DNA of 64,000 nt from Streptomyces flaveus (GTDB taxonomy: Bacteria; Actinomycetota; Actinomycetes; Streptomycetales; Streptomycetaceae), in contig NZ_BMPQ01000035.1 of the NCBI RefSeq assembly GCF_014647675.1, positions 1-64,000 of the forward strand, written 5' to 3'. Below are positions 24,562-32,092 of this stretch, piece by piece. Every line of letters starts with the position of its first letter. Position 1 is the stretch's first letter. Under the pieces are notes generated by a model. The model had not been told where the DNA came from and ran no database searches. It worked only from the letters and a program-made list of their open reading frames with translations. Position numbers and translations under genes: made by a program.

Positions 24562-26328
24562 TCATCCGCCGGTCGGCGCGGCGGGTGCGGTGTGCCGGAG
24601 TTCGTGGGCCTCGGCGAGGAGGAGGTAGCTGCTGGCGGTCCAGGTGTAGGCGCGGTCGCGCAGGCCCGTCCCGGTCAGGGCGTCGAAGTTCTCCGCGAAG
24701 CCGTTGGTCTCGCACAGGGCACGGAAGCGGGCGCTGATCTCGTCCGCGAGGCGTACGTGGCCGGCGCGGCGCAGGCCGTCCTCGACGAGGACGGTGGCGG
24801 GGGCCCAGATCGGGCCGCGCCAGTAGCCGTCGGGCAGGTAGTGCGGTGAGGTGGGCAGTTCGGTGGCCAGGCCGAACGCGGTCAGGTGTGCCTCGATACG
24901 TTCGGCCAGCACGCTGCCGACCTCCTCCGGCAGATGCTCGCCCAACGCGATCGGCATCAGGTCGAGCAGGCTGGAGGTGCTCCAGGTGTCCCCGCTGTGG
25001 ACTGCACAGGCGACGAACCGGTCACCGGTCCAGAGCTGGTCGAGCATCGCGGCCTGGGTCGCCTCAGCCGTGCGCGTCCGCTGCCGGGCCTCGTCGGATC
25101 GCCCCAACTCGGTTGCCAGAGCGGCGAGTTCACGTAGCTGGAGGATGAGGAAGGCGGCCAGGTCGGCGGTGACGATCACCCGCTGGGGGTCGAAGGTCGT
25201 GGCGTTGTCCCAGCCGCTGTCGTTGCCGTGCTGGTAGTGCGGCAGAGCGGCGCCGGGGGCTCGCCGGGCGGTGAGCCAGAAGTCGGTCCAGCGGCTCAGC
25301 CTGTCGTACGTCTCGGCCAGTTCCGTCCGGTCGAGGGGGTCGGGGAGGCGTCGGCGCAGATGGCCCAGGGCCCAGCCGTGGATGGGCGGTTTGACGAAGT
25401 TGTAGAGGACCTCGGAGTGGGTGACCGAGTCGGGCAGCGCCCCACTGTCGTCCTGGTGGTCGAAAGGCAGCGAGAACTGGTCCCAGGCCAGGCCAGGTGA
25501 ACCGGGGGCCAGGGCAAGGGCGTTGAAGCAGTGGTCCCAGCTCCAGACCTTGTCCATCCAGTGCTTGGACATCAGCACCGCGGGCCGGGTGACCAGGCCG
25601 GCCGGGCGCACGGTCGCGGACCACACCACGTAGGCGGCGAGTTCGGCGGCCGGGGTGCCGGACGAGCGCCAGGGCGCCACCACGTCGGCGAACTCGGTGA
25701 AGGAGCGCTGCGCTGTCGCCACGACCTGGTCGAACGTCGCCGAGGAGGTGAAGGACCGCCGCGCCGAGTCCAGCTCCTCGACGGCGATCTCCCAGGCCCC
25801 GCCGGCCCCGTCGGCGTCCGCGGTGACGGTGACACCGCGGTCGCCGCTGCCGAGGGCCTCCGTGCCGGACGAGTCGGCCACGGCGCCGGACAGCACGGTG
25901 ATCCGGTAGCGGCGCCCGGTCTCGTACGAGGTGAGCATGTACGCACCGTCCACCGGGTCGCGGTAGAAGTAGCTGCCGCTGAACGGCGTCAGGGTCTTCG
26001 CCGCCGCGGCGACGCGCAGGTCCAGCCCCTCGCCGCGCAGGCGTACGGTGTCCGGTGCCTCGTAGGCGAGCTCGATGTGCCCGTCCGCACCGGTCCAGCT
26101 GAGCAGACCCGGTGTCGCCTCCGCGCGGATCTCGGCCCGGTCGCCCGTCGCCGTGTCGAGAGGGACGAAACACAGGACCGCGTGCATGCCGTTCTGGTGC
26201 GAGACCAGGTGGAGGTCCTCGGCGTACGTCTTCTCCGCCACCACGGGCGAGATGTCGAACCAGGATCCGTACGTGCTGAACGGGATGTCACGGATGGAGA
26301 AGGCCGGTCCGGATCGGGCCGCGGTCAT
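24562..26328 (-). CDS. trehalase/GH63-like glycoside hydrolase (MGH1-like fold)
   Basis: 588 aa, cytoplasmic. The N-terminal ~220 residues are a beta-sandwich. The rest is an (alpha/alpha)6 barrel with the motifs of trehalase/GH63/glucosylglycerate-hydrolase proteins: SKHWMDKVWSWDHCF, LPFDHQDDSGALPDSV, HGNDSGWDNATTF with its conserved acidic residue, and GYWRGPIWAPA. It probably hydrolyses a small glucoside or mannoside brought in by a transporter. Upstream lie a permease remnant and a LacI regulator, so it belonged to a sugar-uptake operon. Closest known activities are glucosylglycerate, mannosylglycerate or alpha-glucoside hydrolysis; I cannot choose between them. Confidence 0.8.
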   Translation of the reverse strand: MTAARSGPAFSIRDIPFSTYGSWFDISPVVAEKTYAEDLHLVSHQNGMHAVLCFVPLDTATGDRAEIRAEATPGLLSWTGADGHIELAYEAPDTVRLRGEGLDLRVAAAAKTLTPFSGSYFYRDPVDGAYMLTSYETGRRYRITVLSGAVADSSGTEALGSGDRGVTVTADADGAGGAWEIAVEELDSARRSFTSSATFDQVVATAQRSFTEFADVVAPWRSSGTPAAELAAYVVWSATVRPAGLVTRPAVLMSKHWMDKVWSWDHCFNALALAPGSPGLAWDQFSLPFDHQDDSGALPDSVTHSEVLYNFVKPPIHGWALGHLRRRLPDPLDRTELAETYDRLSRWTDFWLTARRAPGAALPHYQHGNDSGWDNATTFDPQRVIVTADLAAFLILQLRELAALATELGRSDEARQRTRTAEATQAAMLDQLWTGDRFVACAVHSGDTWSTSSLLDLMPIALGEHLPEEVGSVLAERIEAHLTAFGLATELPTSPHYLPDGYWRGPIWAPATVLVEDGLRRAGHVRLADEISARFRALCETNGFAENFDALTGTGLRDRAYTWTASSYLLLAEAHELRHTAPAAPTGG

Positions 26329-26540
26329 GAGGGGTTACTCGTTTCTTCAGCGGTGGGCGTGGAGAGGTGTGCGGTGGCCGGGGAGGAGGTCAGTCCTTGA
26401 CGGCGGTACACCAGGCCGAAGACCAGGGCGGCGACGACGAGCAGGTTGCCGAAGCCGAGCTGGTAGGACCAGGTGGCGAAGGTGGTGGACGAGTCGGCCG
26501 GGCCACCCTTGGTCATGATCCGGATGATGTCGAAGACTCG
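26325..26540 (-). pseudogene. tail of a MalF-type sugar ABC permease
   Basis: The frame reads FDIIRIMTKGGPADSSTTFA, then a last membrane helix (NLLVVAALVFGLVYRRQGL) and stops at 26325, overlapping the hydrolase start. MTKGGPADST followed by a final helix is the typical C-terminal end of MalF-like sugar permeases, which are ~300 residues long; here ~70 survive and the segment between the EAA-loop region and the final helix is also shortened. The binding protein and partner permease expected beside it are absent. Confidence 0.6.
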
Positions 26541-26569
26541 GCGCCGGATTCAGCCCGTACGTCGCCGGG

Positions 26570-27583
26570 TCACCCGGTGCCGGCGGGCCCGGTGCTGGCA
26601 CGCAGTGAGATCGGCGGCGCGAGCAGGTGGTGCCGGGCCGGCGCTTCGGGGTGGTCGAGCCGCTCGACCAGTAGGTCGACGGCAAGGCGGCCCATCTGTT
26701 CCGCGGGCACGTCCGCGGCCGTGAGCTGCGGGGTCACCGTCTCCGCCCACCGGCCGGCGACGACCCCGGTGACGGAGAAGTCGCGCGGCACATGGCGGCC
26801 GGCTTGGGCCAGCCCCCGGTAGAGGCCGCCAAGCGCGGCCTCGTTCAGCGTGACCAGCGCCGTGGTGGCCGGCTCGTCGTGCAGGATCCGCTCCAGGCAT
26901 GCCTGGCCGGAGGATGCGTCATCTCCGCAGCAGTACGTCCGGCTGGTGACTCCGCGCTCCGCCGCGGCCTTGGTGAAACCTTCGAGGCCGCGGTGAGCGG
27001 ACTCGTACCCGGCTCGCAGGAGCTGTTCGGGCCGGTTGACGAAGGCGATCGTGCGGTGCCCGAGGTCCGCGAGATGGTGGACGCAGGCCTCCGCCAGAGC
27101 GGTGTGGTCCAGGCCGACCCACCAGCCGTTCTCCGGATGTGCCGTGCGGCCGATGGCGACGGCGGGGAGGCCCACCGAGTCGAGGTGGTCGAACCTGTCG
27201 TCCTGGAGCCGGAGTTCCATCAGGATCGCGCCGTCGACCCGACGCTCACCCAGGAGCCGCTGGAACGAGCGGTCGCTGTCCATACCGCTCGGAGAGAGCA
27301 GCACGTCGTAGTCCTTGGCCGCGGCGGCCTCGACGACATTGCCGATGAAATCGAGCTGCATGCCGGTGTAGTGGTTACCGGCCGGCGGGAAGACCAGACC
27401 GATGGTGTTGGTCCGGCCGTTGGCCAGGGCGCGCGCACTCGCGTTGGGCTGGTAGCCCAGCTCGTCGATGACCCGCTGGATCTTCTGGCGGGTGCCGTCG
27501 GACACTGGCCGTTTGCCGCTCAGCACGTACGACACGGTGCTGCGCGAGACACCGGCCCGCTTGGCGATCTCACCAATGTTCAC
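26570..27583 (-). CDS. LacI-family transcriptional repressor
   Basis: 337 aa. Residues 1-25 are the LacI helix-turn-helix (IGEIAKRAGVSRSTVSYVLSGKRPVSDGT) shown here in two parts: IGEIAKRAGVSRSTVSYVLS and GKRPVSDGT; the hinge helix is PNASARALANG, and the rest is a periplasmic-binding-like sugar sensor (NTIGLVFPPAGNHYTG; later VNRPEQLLRAGYESAHRGLEG). It would repress the sugar operon until its ligand binds. Three copies of a TCGAACCGGTTCG operator lie upstream, the nearest 22 bp before the start, so it is probably self-repressing. The operon it served has lost its transporter. Confidence 0.9.
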   Translation of the reverse strand: MNIGEIAKRAGVSRSTVSYVLSGKRPVSDGTRQKIQRVIDELGYQPNASARALANGRTNTIGLVFPPAGNHYTGMQLDFIGNVVEAAAAKDYDVLLSPSGMDSDRSFQRLLGERRVDGAILMELRLQDDRFDHLDSVGLPAVAIGRTAHPENGWWVGLDHTALAEACVHHLADLGHRTIAFVNRPEQLLRAGYESAHRGLEGFTKAAAERGVTSRTYCCGDDASSGQACLERILHDEPATTALVTLNEAALGGLYRGLAQAGRHVPRDFSVTGVVAGRWAETVTPQLTAADVPAEQMGRLAVDLLVERLDHPEAPARHHLLAPPISLRASTGPAGTG

Positions 27584-27604
27584 GGGACTCCTTGCTCGAA
27601 CTGC

Positions 27605-27618
27605 TCGAACCGGTTCGA
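27605..27618. promoter_or_regulatory. LacI operator copy 1
   Basis: TCGAACCGGTTCGA, a perfect 14-bp palindrome with the central CG typical of LacI sites, 22 bp before the lacI start codon. Confidence 0.75.
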
Positions 27619-27686
27619 CGATCTCGGGAAGAGAGAGCGAGATCGGCCGCTGGTGCTGAGGGCTTCATACCGATGGCGACCGATTG

Positions 27687-27700
27687 TCGAACCGGTTCGC
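27687..27700. promoter_or_regulatory. LacI operator copy 2
   Basis: TCGAACCGGTTCGC, 13 of 14 bases of copy 1, centre spaced 82 bp from it. Confidence 0.7.
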
Positions 27701-27948
27701 GCAAAGTGAAAGTAAGTACAAGCCACGGAGGTGTCAATGCCTCTCCACGCTTCCCGCAACTGCCAGGAAACCTCGCCGAGTCGACTCCTGCCCCCGCCAG
27801 CAGCTCCACATGTAGCCCGCCACCTGCGAATACCAGGATCTCGCGGCTTGACTCACTCCGGGCGGCGGGTCGACGCGCCGCAGGTTCCTGTGTCGCGGGT
27901 ATTGCTGGCCGGTTTTCCTCGGTGCCGACTTCCCGATCCGGTTGGATT

Positions 27949-27962
27949 TCGAACCGGTTCGC
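27949..27962. promoter_or_regulatory. LacI operator copy 3
   Basis: TCGAACCGGTTCGC, identical to copy 2 and 262 bp from it, in a gene-free stretch (27584-28183) where I see no coding frame. It may have belonged to a divergent sugar gene now lost, or allow looping. Confidence 0.65.
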
Positions 27963-28118
27963 TCCATCGAAGGGCACATCGATCCGTCGCGGCACGGATT
28001 TCCCGTACGCCGACACCGGGCCCACGGCGGCACACGGTTCCCGTACGCCCGCTCGTACGGCATCGCTGCCCGACTGACGCCACCAGCGCTCGCCCGGTGC
28101 GAGCACCAACCGATTCGC

Positions 28119-28157
28119 TAGACTTGCATGAAAGAAAGTTTCATCAAAGAAACTTTC
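28119..28157 (+). promoter_or_regulatory. promoter -10 and operator-like inverted repeat before the AAA ATPase
   Basis: TAGACT (28119-28124) looks like a sigma-70-type -10. Ten bases later comes a perfect inverted repeat GAAAGTTTC-ATCAAA-GAAACTTTC (28134-28157), placed right at the expected transcription start, where a repressor would block initiation. Similar GAAAnTTTC repeats occur before Streptomyces xylanase and sugar genes, so it may be borrowed from such a gene. Confidence 0.45.
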
Positions 28158-28183
28158 CTGGTACCCGTGCGAGGCAGTTCGTC

Positions 28184-29605
28184 ATGAATGGATTCATCGG
28201 CCGCCGGACAGAACTCGGCCTCTTGGACGACATGCTGCATCCGGTGAAGACCGGCGGGCGCGGCGGGCGTCCCGGTCGGGCGGTACTGATCCGCGGGCGT
28301 CGCCGCGTCGGCAAGTCCCGGCTGGTGGAGGAGTTCCTGGAACGCGCCGAACTGCCGCACGTCTTCTTCACCGCCGTCGGCGGCTCGCGGGAGGAGGACC
28401 TGGCGGGCTTCGTCGCAGAAGTGGCCGCCTCCAGCCTCCCCGACGCGGGCCGCTTCGCGGACTTCACCGCACCGCAGACCTGGGACGCCGCCCTGAGTCT
28501 CCTCGCCTCCGCGCTACCGACCGATGCGCCCAGCGTCGTCGTCCTCGACGAGATGCCTTATCTCGTGCGCGAGGACCCGGCCTTCGAAGGAACCCTGCAG
28601 AAGATCTTCGACCGGACCCTGTCCAAACTGCCCGTACTGCTCGTCCTCATCGGCTCCGACATCGCGATGATGGAACAGCTCAACACCTACGGACGGCCCT
28701 TCTATCAGCGCGGAACCGAGATGGTCGTGCCCCCGCTCAACCCGGCCGAAGTCGGGGCCATGCTCGATCTGCCGCCCGCCGATGCCTTCGACGCCTATCT
28801 CGTTTCCGGCGGACTCCCGCTGATCCTGGAAGAGTGGCCGCACGGCGCCGGACTGTGGGACTACCTCGCCTCCGCGCTGCGCAAGCCCACCTCGGCCCTG
28901 CTCATCAGCGGTGAGCGCACCCTGGCTGCCGAGTTCCCCACCGAAGCACAGGCCCGTACCGTCCTCGGCGCCATCGGGCACGGTGAACGCACCTTCGCCC
29001 TGATCGGCCGGGCTGCCGGCGACCTCAACCCCGGCTCGGTGAAACGCTCCCTGGAGCTCCTGACCACCCGCCGCATGGTCGCCGCCGACCTTCCCCTGTC
29101 CACCAAACCCAGCCGCGAGACCCGCTACCGCGTCGACGACCCCTACCTGCGATTTTGGCTCTCCTTCATCGGCCCCGGCATCCCCACCGTCGAACGAGGC
29201 CGTGGCGACCGAGTCCTCGACTCCATCCGCACCAGCTGGACATCCTGGCGCGGCAGGGCCATCGAACCCATCATCCGCGAAGCACTCTGGCGCCTGGCCG
29301 ACGACCGGCTGCCCGAAGGCACCAACGCCGTCGGCGGATACTGGACCCGCACCAACGACCCGGAGATCGACCTCATCGGTGCGGACCGCTCCCCGATCGC
29401 CAAGAAGATCACTTTTGCCGGATCGGTCAAGTGGCTGGAGAACAAACCCTTCGACCACCGTGACCTCTCCCGCCTCATCATCCACCGCTCCCAACTCCCC
29501 GGCGCCGACGACGACACCACCCTGCTCGCCGTCACCCGCAGCGGCTGCACCGCCGAAGGGATCTCCACCTTCACACCTGAGGACCTCCTCGAGGCATGGG
29601 CCTGA
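28184..29605 (+). CDS. AAA-type ATPase with DUF234/nuclease-like C-terminus
   Basis: 473 aa from ATG 28184 (GAGG nine bases upstream); the frame is open further upstream but that part is not protein-like. FIGRRTELGLLDDM opens the domain, Walker A GRRRVGKS lies at ~38-45, Walker B SVVVLDEMPYL, sensor LLVLIGSDIAMM. A winged helix (residues ~270-330) precedes YRVDDPYLRFWLSFIGP, typical of DUF234-containing ATPases. The C-terminus has PEIDLIGADRS ... FAGSVKW, a PD-(D/E)xK-like arrangement. Members are STAND/MoxR-like archaeal-type ATPases often suspected in DNA transactions or defence; function unproven. It stands alone. Confidence 0.82.
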   Translation: MNGFIGRRTELGLLDDMLHPVKTGGRGGRPGRAVLIRGRRRVGKSRLVEEFLERAELPHVFFTAVGGSREEDLAGFVAEVAASSLPDAGRFADFTAPQTWDAALSLLASALPTDAPSVVVLDEMPYLVREDPAFEGTLQKIFDRTLSKLPVLLVLIGSDIAMMEQLNTYGRPFYQRGTEMVVPPLNPAEVGAMLDLPPADAFDAYLVSGGLPLILEEWPHGAGLWDYLASALRKPTSALLISGERTLAAEFPTEAQARTVLGAIGHGERTFALIGRAAGDLNPGSVKRSLELLTTRRMVAADLPLSTKPSRETRYRVDDPYLRFWLSFIGPGIPTVERGRGDRVLDSIRTSWTSWRGRAIEPIIREALWRLADDRLPEGTNAVGGYWTRTNDPEIDLIGADRSPIAKKITFAGSVKWLENKPFDHRDLSRLIIHRSQLPGADDDTTLLAVTRSGCTAEGISTFTPEDLLEAWA

Positions 29606-29656
29606 GAGGAACCACTCAGCGGCGATACGCGTCCTCCGGCCGAACGAGGAGGGCAT

Positions 29657-30619
29657 GTGGTCGTACGAGGGGTGCGCGACGCACAAGAGCGGCGAAGCGG
29701 GCGGCGGTGGGAGTACGGGCTCGTCGCGTGTGCCCTCGGCGTCACCGGGCTGCTGGTCCTGCACTCCGCCGTGCCCAACCGGGTCGGGCGTCTCGGGAGC
29801 CTTCTGGAGACGTTTCTGCCGTGGCTGGGTGTGGCCGTGCCGCTGCTGGGCGGGGTCGCTCTGCTCAAGCGGTCGGTGGTGGGGCTGCTCGCCTGCCTGG
29901 CGCCCACGCTTGCCTGGCTCTGGATGTTCGGTGGGCTGTGGTTCGGCTCGTCGCCGGGCTCGTACGACCTGACCGTCGTCCAGCACAATGTGGCCGACGA
30001 CAACTCCGACCCCTCCGGCACCGCACGGGCGCTGCTCGGCGCACGCGGTGACCTCGTGGCCGTGCAGGAGCTGACGCCCGAGGCGCGCGCCGCGTACGAG
30101 GACGTCCTGGGCGCCTCCCTCCCCCACCGGGCGGTCCATGGCACGGTCGCGCTCTGGTCCGCGTACCCGCTGTCGGACGTGCGAGCCGTGGACATCCGGC
30201 CCCCGGGCTTCCCGGACAGCTGGCAGCGCGGTCTGCGGGCCACGGTCGCCGCGCCCGAGGGAGAGACCGCGGTGTACGTGGTCCATCTGCCGTCGATCCG
30301 CCTCGGCGCGACCGGCCTGGCGTCGGCGGCCCGCGACGAGAGCGCGGCCCTGCTCGGGGCCCGGATCGCGGACGACCCGGCCGACCGGCTCCTCGTCGTG
30401 GGCGACCTCAACGGCACCGTGCAGGACCGCGGACTCGACCCGCTCACCTCCCAACTCTCCGCTCCCGCCAAGGGGTTCGCGTTCAGCTGGCCGGCCTCCC
30501 TGCCGGTGGCGCGGATCGACCATGTGCTCGGCAGGGGTGTCGCGGTGACCGAGATCTCGACCCTGGACGCGACCGGGAGCGACCACTTGCCGGTCGTCGG
30601 CCGCACGCGTCTTGGCTGA
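29657..30619 (+). CDS. membrane-anchored endonuclease/exonuclease/phosphatase-family protein
   Basis: 320 aa from the GTG at 29657, four bases after AGGAGGGC (start moderately sure). Three N-terminal membrane helices (residues ~20-105) are followed by an EEP catalytic domain facing outward: VVQHNVADDN with the metal-binding Asn, AVQELTPE with the Glu, VVGDLNGT and the catalytic GSDHLPV. Such proteins cleave phosphodiesters in nucleic acids or phospholipids. The domain is compact (about 215 residues). It has no operon partner. Confidence 0.8.
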   Translation: MVVRGVRDAQERRSGRRWEYGLVACALGVTGLLVLHSAVPNRVGRLGSLLETFLPWLGVAVPLLGGVALLKRSVVGLLACLAPTLAWLWMFGGLWFGSSPGSYDLTVVQHNVADDNSDPSGTARALLGARGDLVAVQELTPEARAAYEDVLGASLPHRAVHGTVALWSAYPLSDVRAVDIRPPGFPDSWQRGLRATVAAPEGETAVYVVHLPSIRLGATGLASAARDESAALLGARIADDPADRLLVVGDLNGTVQDRGLDPLTSQLSAPAKGFAFSWPASLPVARIDHVLGRGVAVTEISTLDATGSDHLPVVGRTRLG

Positions 30620-30686
30620 TGGCCAGGTGCATTGCCCGGAGGTGACGACGTGGCCGGGCGTCGTACTGCCGCTTTCGGACAGTGGC

Positions 30687-31793
30687 TCAGGCCGCTGTGT
30701 ACCCCAACTGCCGTCGCATGTACGGAGTCATGAGGTTCTTCGCCTTGGCCAGGGTGCTGGTGCGGCCGCCGAGGACCGCCGTCTCGCCGCCCGGTACGGG
30801 CAGCATGGTCACCCCGCCCGCCGGGCCGAAGGGCACGATCAGCGGCGTGCGGTGGATCGGCCGGTAGAAGCGGGGCTCCTTGCGGTGCTTGCCGGAACTC
30901 TGAAGGTACGTACGGATGTTGTGGGCGGCGAGATCCGCCTGGGCGAGCGCGGCGGGGGTGAGTTTGAGTTCGCTGATGTTGTTCACGTCACCGACCGCGA
31001 ACACGTCCTTCCACCCCTCGACCCGGAGCGCCTTGTCGACCTTGACCTGTCCGGCCGAGTTCAGCCAGTCGCCGTGCCCGGCCAGGCGCAGCCAGAGCGT
31101 GTTGGGGGTGGTGCCCGTGGTCCAGAAGGAGAGGTCGGCGTCGATGATGTTGCCGCGGGCGTCGCGGTAGGTGCCGAAGTCGTTGCCGGGGGACATGAAG
31201 GAGTCGAGCCGTATCTCCACGTCGTGGGACTCCAGCCAGGCGCGGGCCTTGCGCCCGGCCCGCGCGCTGCCCGTGGAGTGGAGCAACGCAGGGCCGGAGT
31301 GGGCGAGCGTCACCCGGGCGTCCGGCCGGGCCAGCCTGATCTCGGCGGCGAGTTCGACGCCGGAGGGCCCGCCGCCGACGACGAGGGCGTGCTCGGCGAT
31401 GGCGATGTTCTGCTGGTGTTCGGCGAACGACTTGGCCGCCTCTTCGGGGGTGGTGCCGGTGAAACGGGCCGGTTCGGGGTAGTCGGCGCCGGTGGCGACC
31501 ACCACCACGTCGTACGGCAGCCGTTCACCGGTGGCGAGCGCCACCTGCCGTTCGGAGGTGTCGATGCGGACCACCTTGCCCACGGCCATCCGGCCGTTGG
31601 TGAGCAGCCGGTCGTACGGGATGAAGGGCGCCCCGGTCCACTCCGGATCCACGCCGGCGCGCAGCGAGGCGACGCGGTGGAAGAAGACCTCCTTGCGGTC
31701 CACCAGCGTGACGCGCGCCTGCCCGTCCAACCGTTTCGCCAGACGGACGCCGGCATAGCCGCCGCCGATCACCACTACGTCGCGGTCACGCAC
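30687..31793 (-). CDS. FAD-dependent NADH dehydrogenase-like (NDH-2/FSP1-type) oxidoreductase
   Basis: 368 aa from GTG 31793 with AGGAG five bases upstream. Two dinucleotide-binding motifs: VVVIGGGYAGVRLAKRL at the N-terminus for FAD and HALVVGGGPSGVELAAEI in the middle for NAD(P)H. A VFAVGDVNN motif near the C-terminus closes around FAD. Size and motifs fit single-subunit NADH:quinone oxidoreductases and the FSP1/AIF-like group. It lacks a clear membrane-anchor helix at the C-terminus. Likely moves electrons from NADH to quinones. It is monocistronic and convergent with the EEP gene. Confidence 0.82.
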   Translation of the reverse strand: MRDRDVVVIGGGYAGVRLAKRLDGQARVTLVDRKEVFFHRVASLRAGVDPEWTGAPFIPYDRLLTNGRMAVGKVVRIDTSERQVALATGERLPYDVVVVATGADYPEPARFTGTTPEEAAKSFAEHQQNIAIAEHALVVGGGPSGVELAAEIRLARPDARVTLAHSGPALLHSTGSARAGRKARAWLESHDVEIRLDSFMSPGNDFGTYRDARGNIIDADLSFWTTGTTPNTLWLRLAGHGDWLNSAGQVKVDKALRVEGWKDVFAVGDVNNISELKLTPAALAQADLAAHNIRTYLQSSGKHRKEPRFYRPIHRTPLIVPFGPAGGVTMLPVPGGETAVLGGRTSTLAKAKNLMTPYMRRQLGYTAA

Positions 31794-32003
31794 GTCAACT
31801 CTCCTGTGCCTTGCGGGGGGAACGAGAGCCGTAACGCATGCCGCCGTGTTTCGGCCACTCGCTTGCTGGCGAGCGTATGACTTGAAACTTAAAGTTGCGG
31901 TGTTGTGTTGTGTGAGTTCTGTGAAGTGACGGCAGAGACAGGCCGATGTATGGACCGTTGCCGGCAACGGTCCTGACCCGGCGGGCGGTTACCGCCAGAA
32001 AAG

Positions 32004-32042
32004 TGACCGCCCCGCTCCCGGATCAGCGGGACGGGGCGGTCA
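32004..32042. terminator. strong hairpin
   Basis: TGACCGCCCCG and its exact complement enclose an inner TCCCG/CGGGA stem; 50 bp after the stop of the 32093 gene (minus strand), which it should terminate. Confidence 0.75.
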
Positions 32043-32092
32043 GGATGGTGCTGGGACGGTTTCCGTGAGTGTGCGTCAGGCGGTCAGGTGCG

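Noticed and set aside
27731..28183. N-terminal extension of the AAA ATPase
   Set aside because: The extra 151 residues look random, cross the third LacI operator and the inverted repeat, and the ATG at 28184 has its own ribosome site.
28514..30586. 690-residue minus-strand frame
   Set aside because: Antisense to the ATPase and EEP genes; typical GC-rich shadow.
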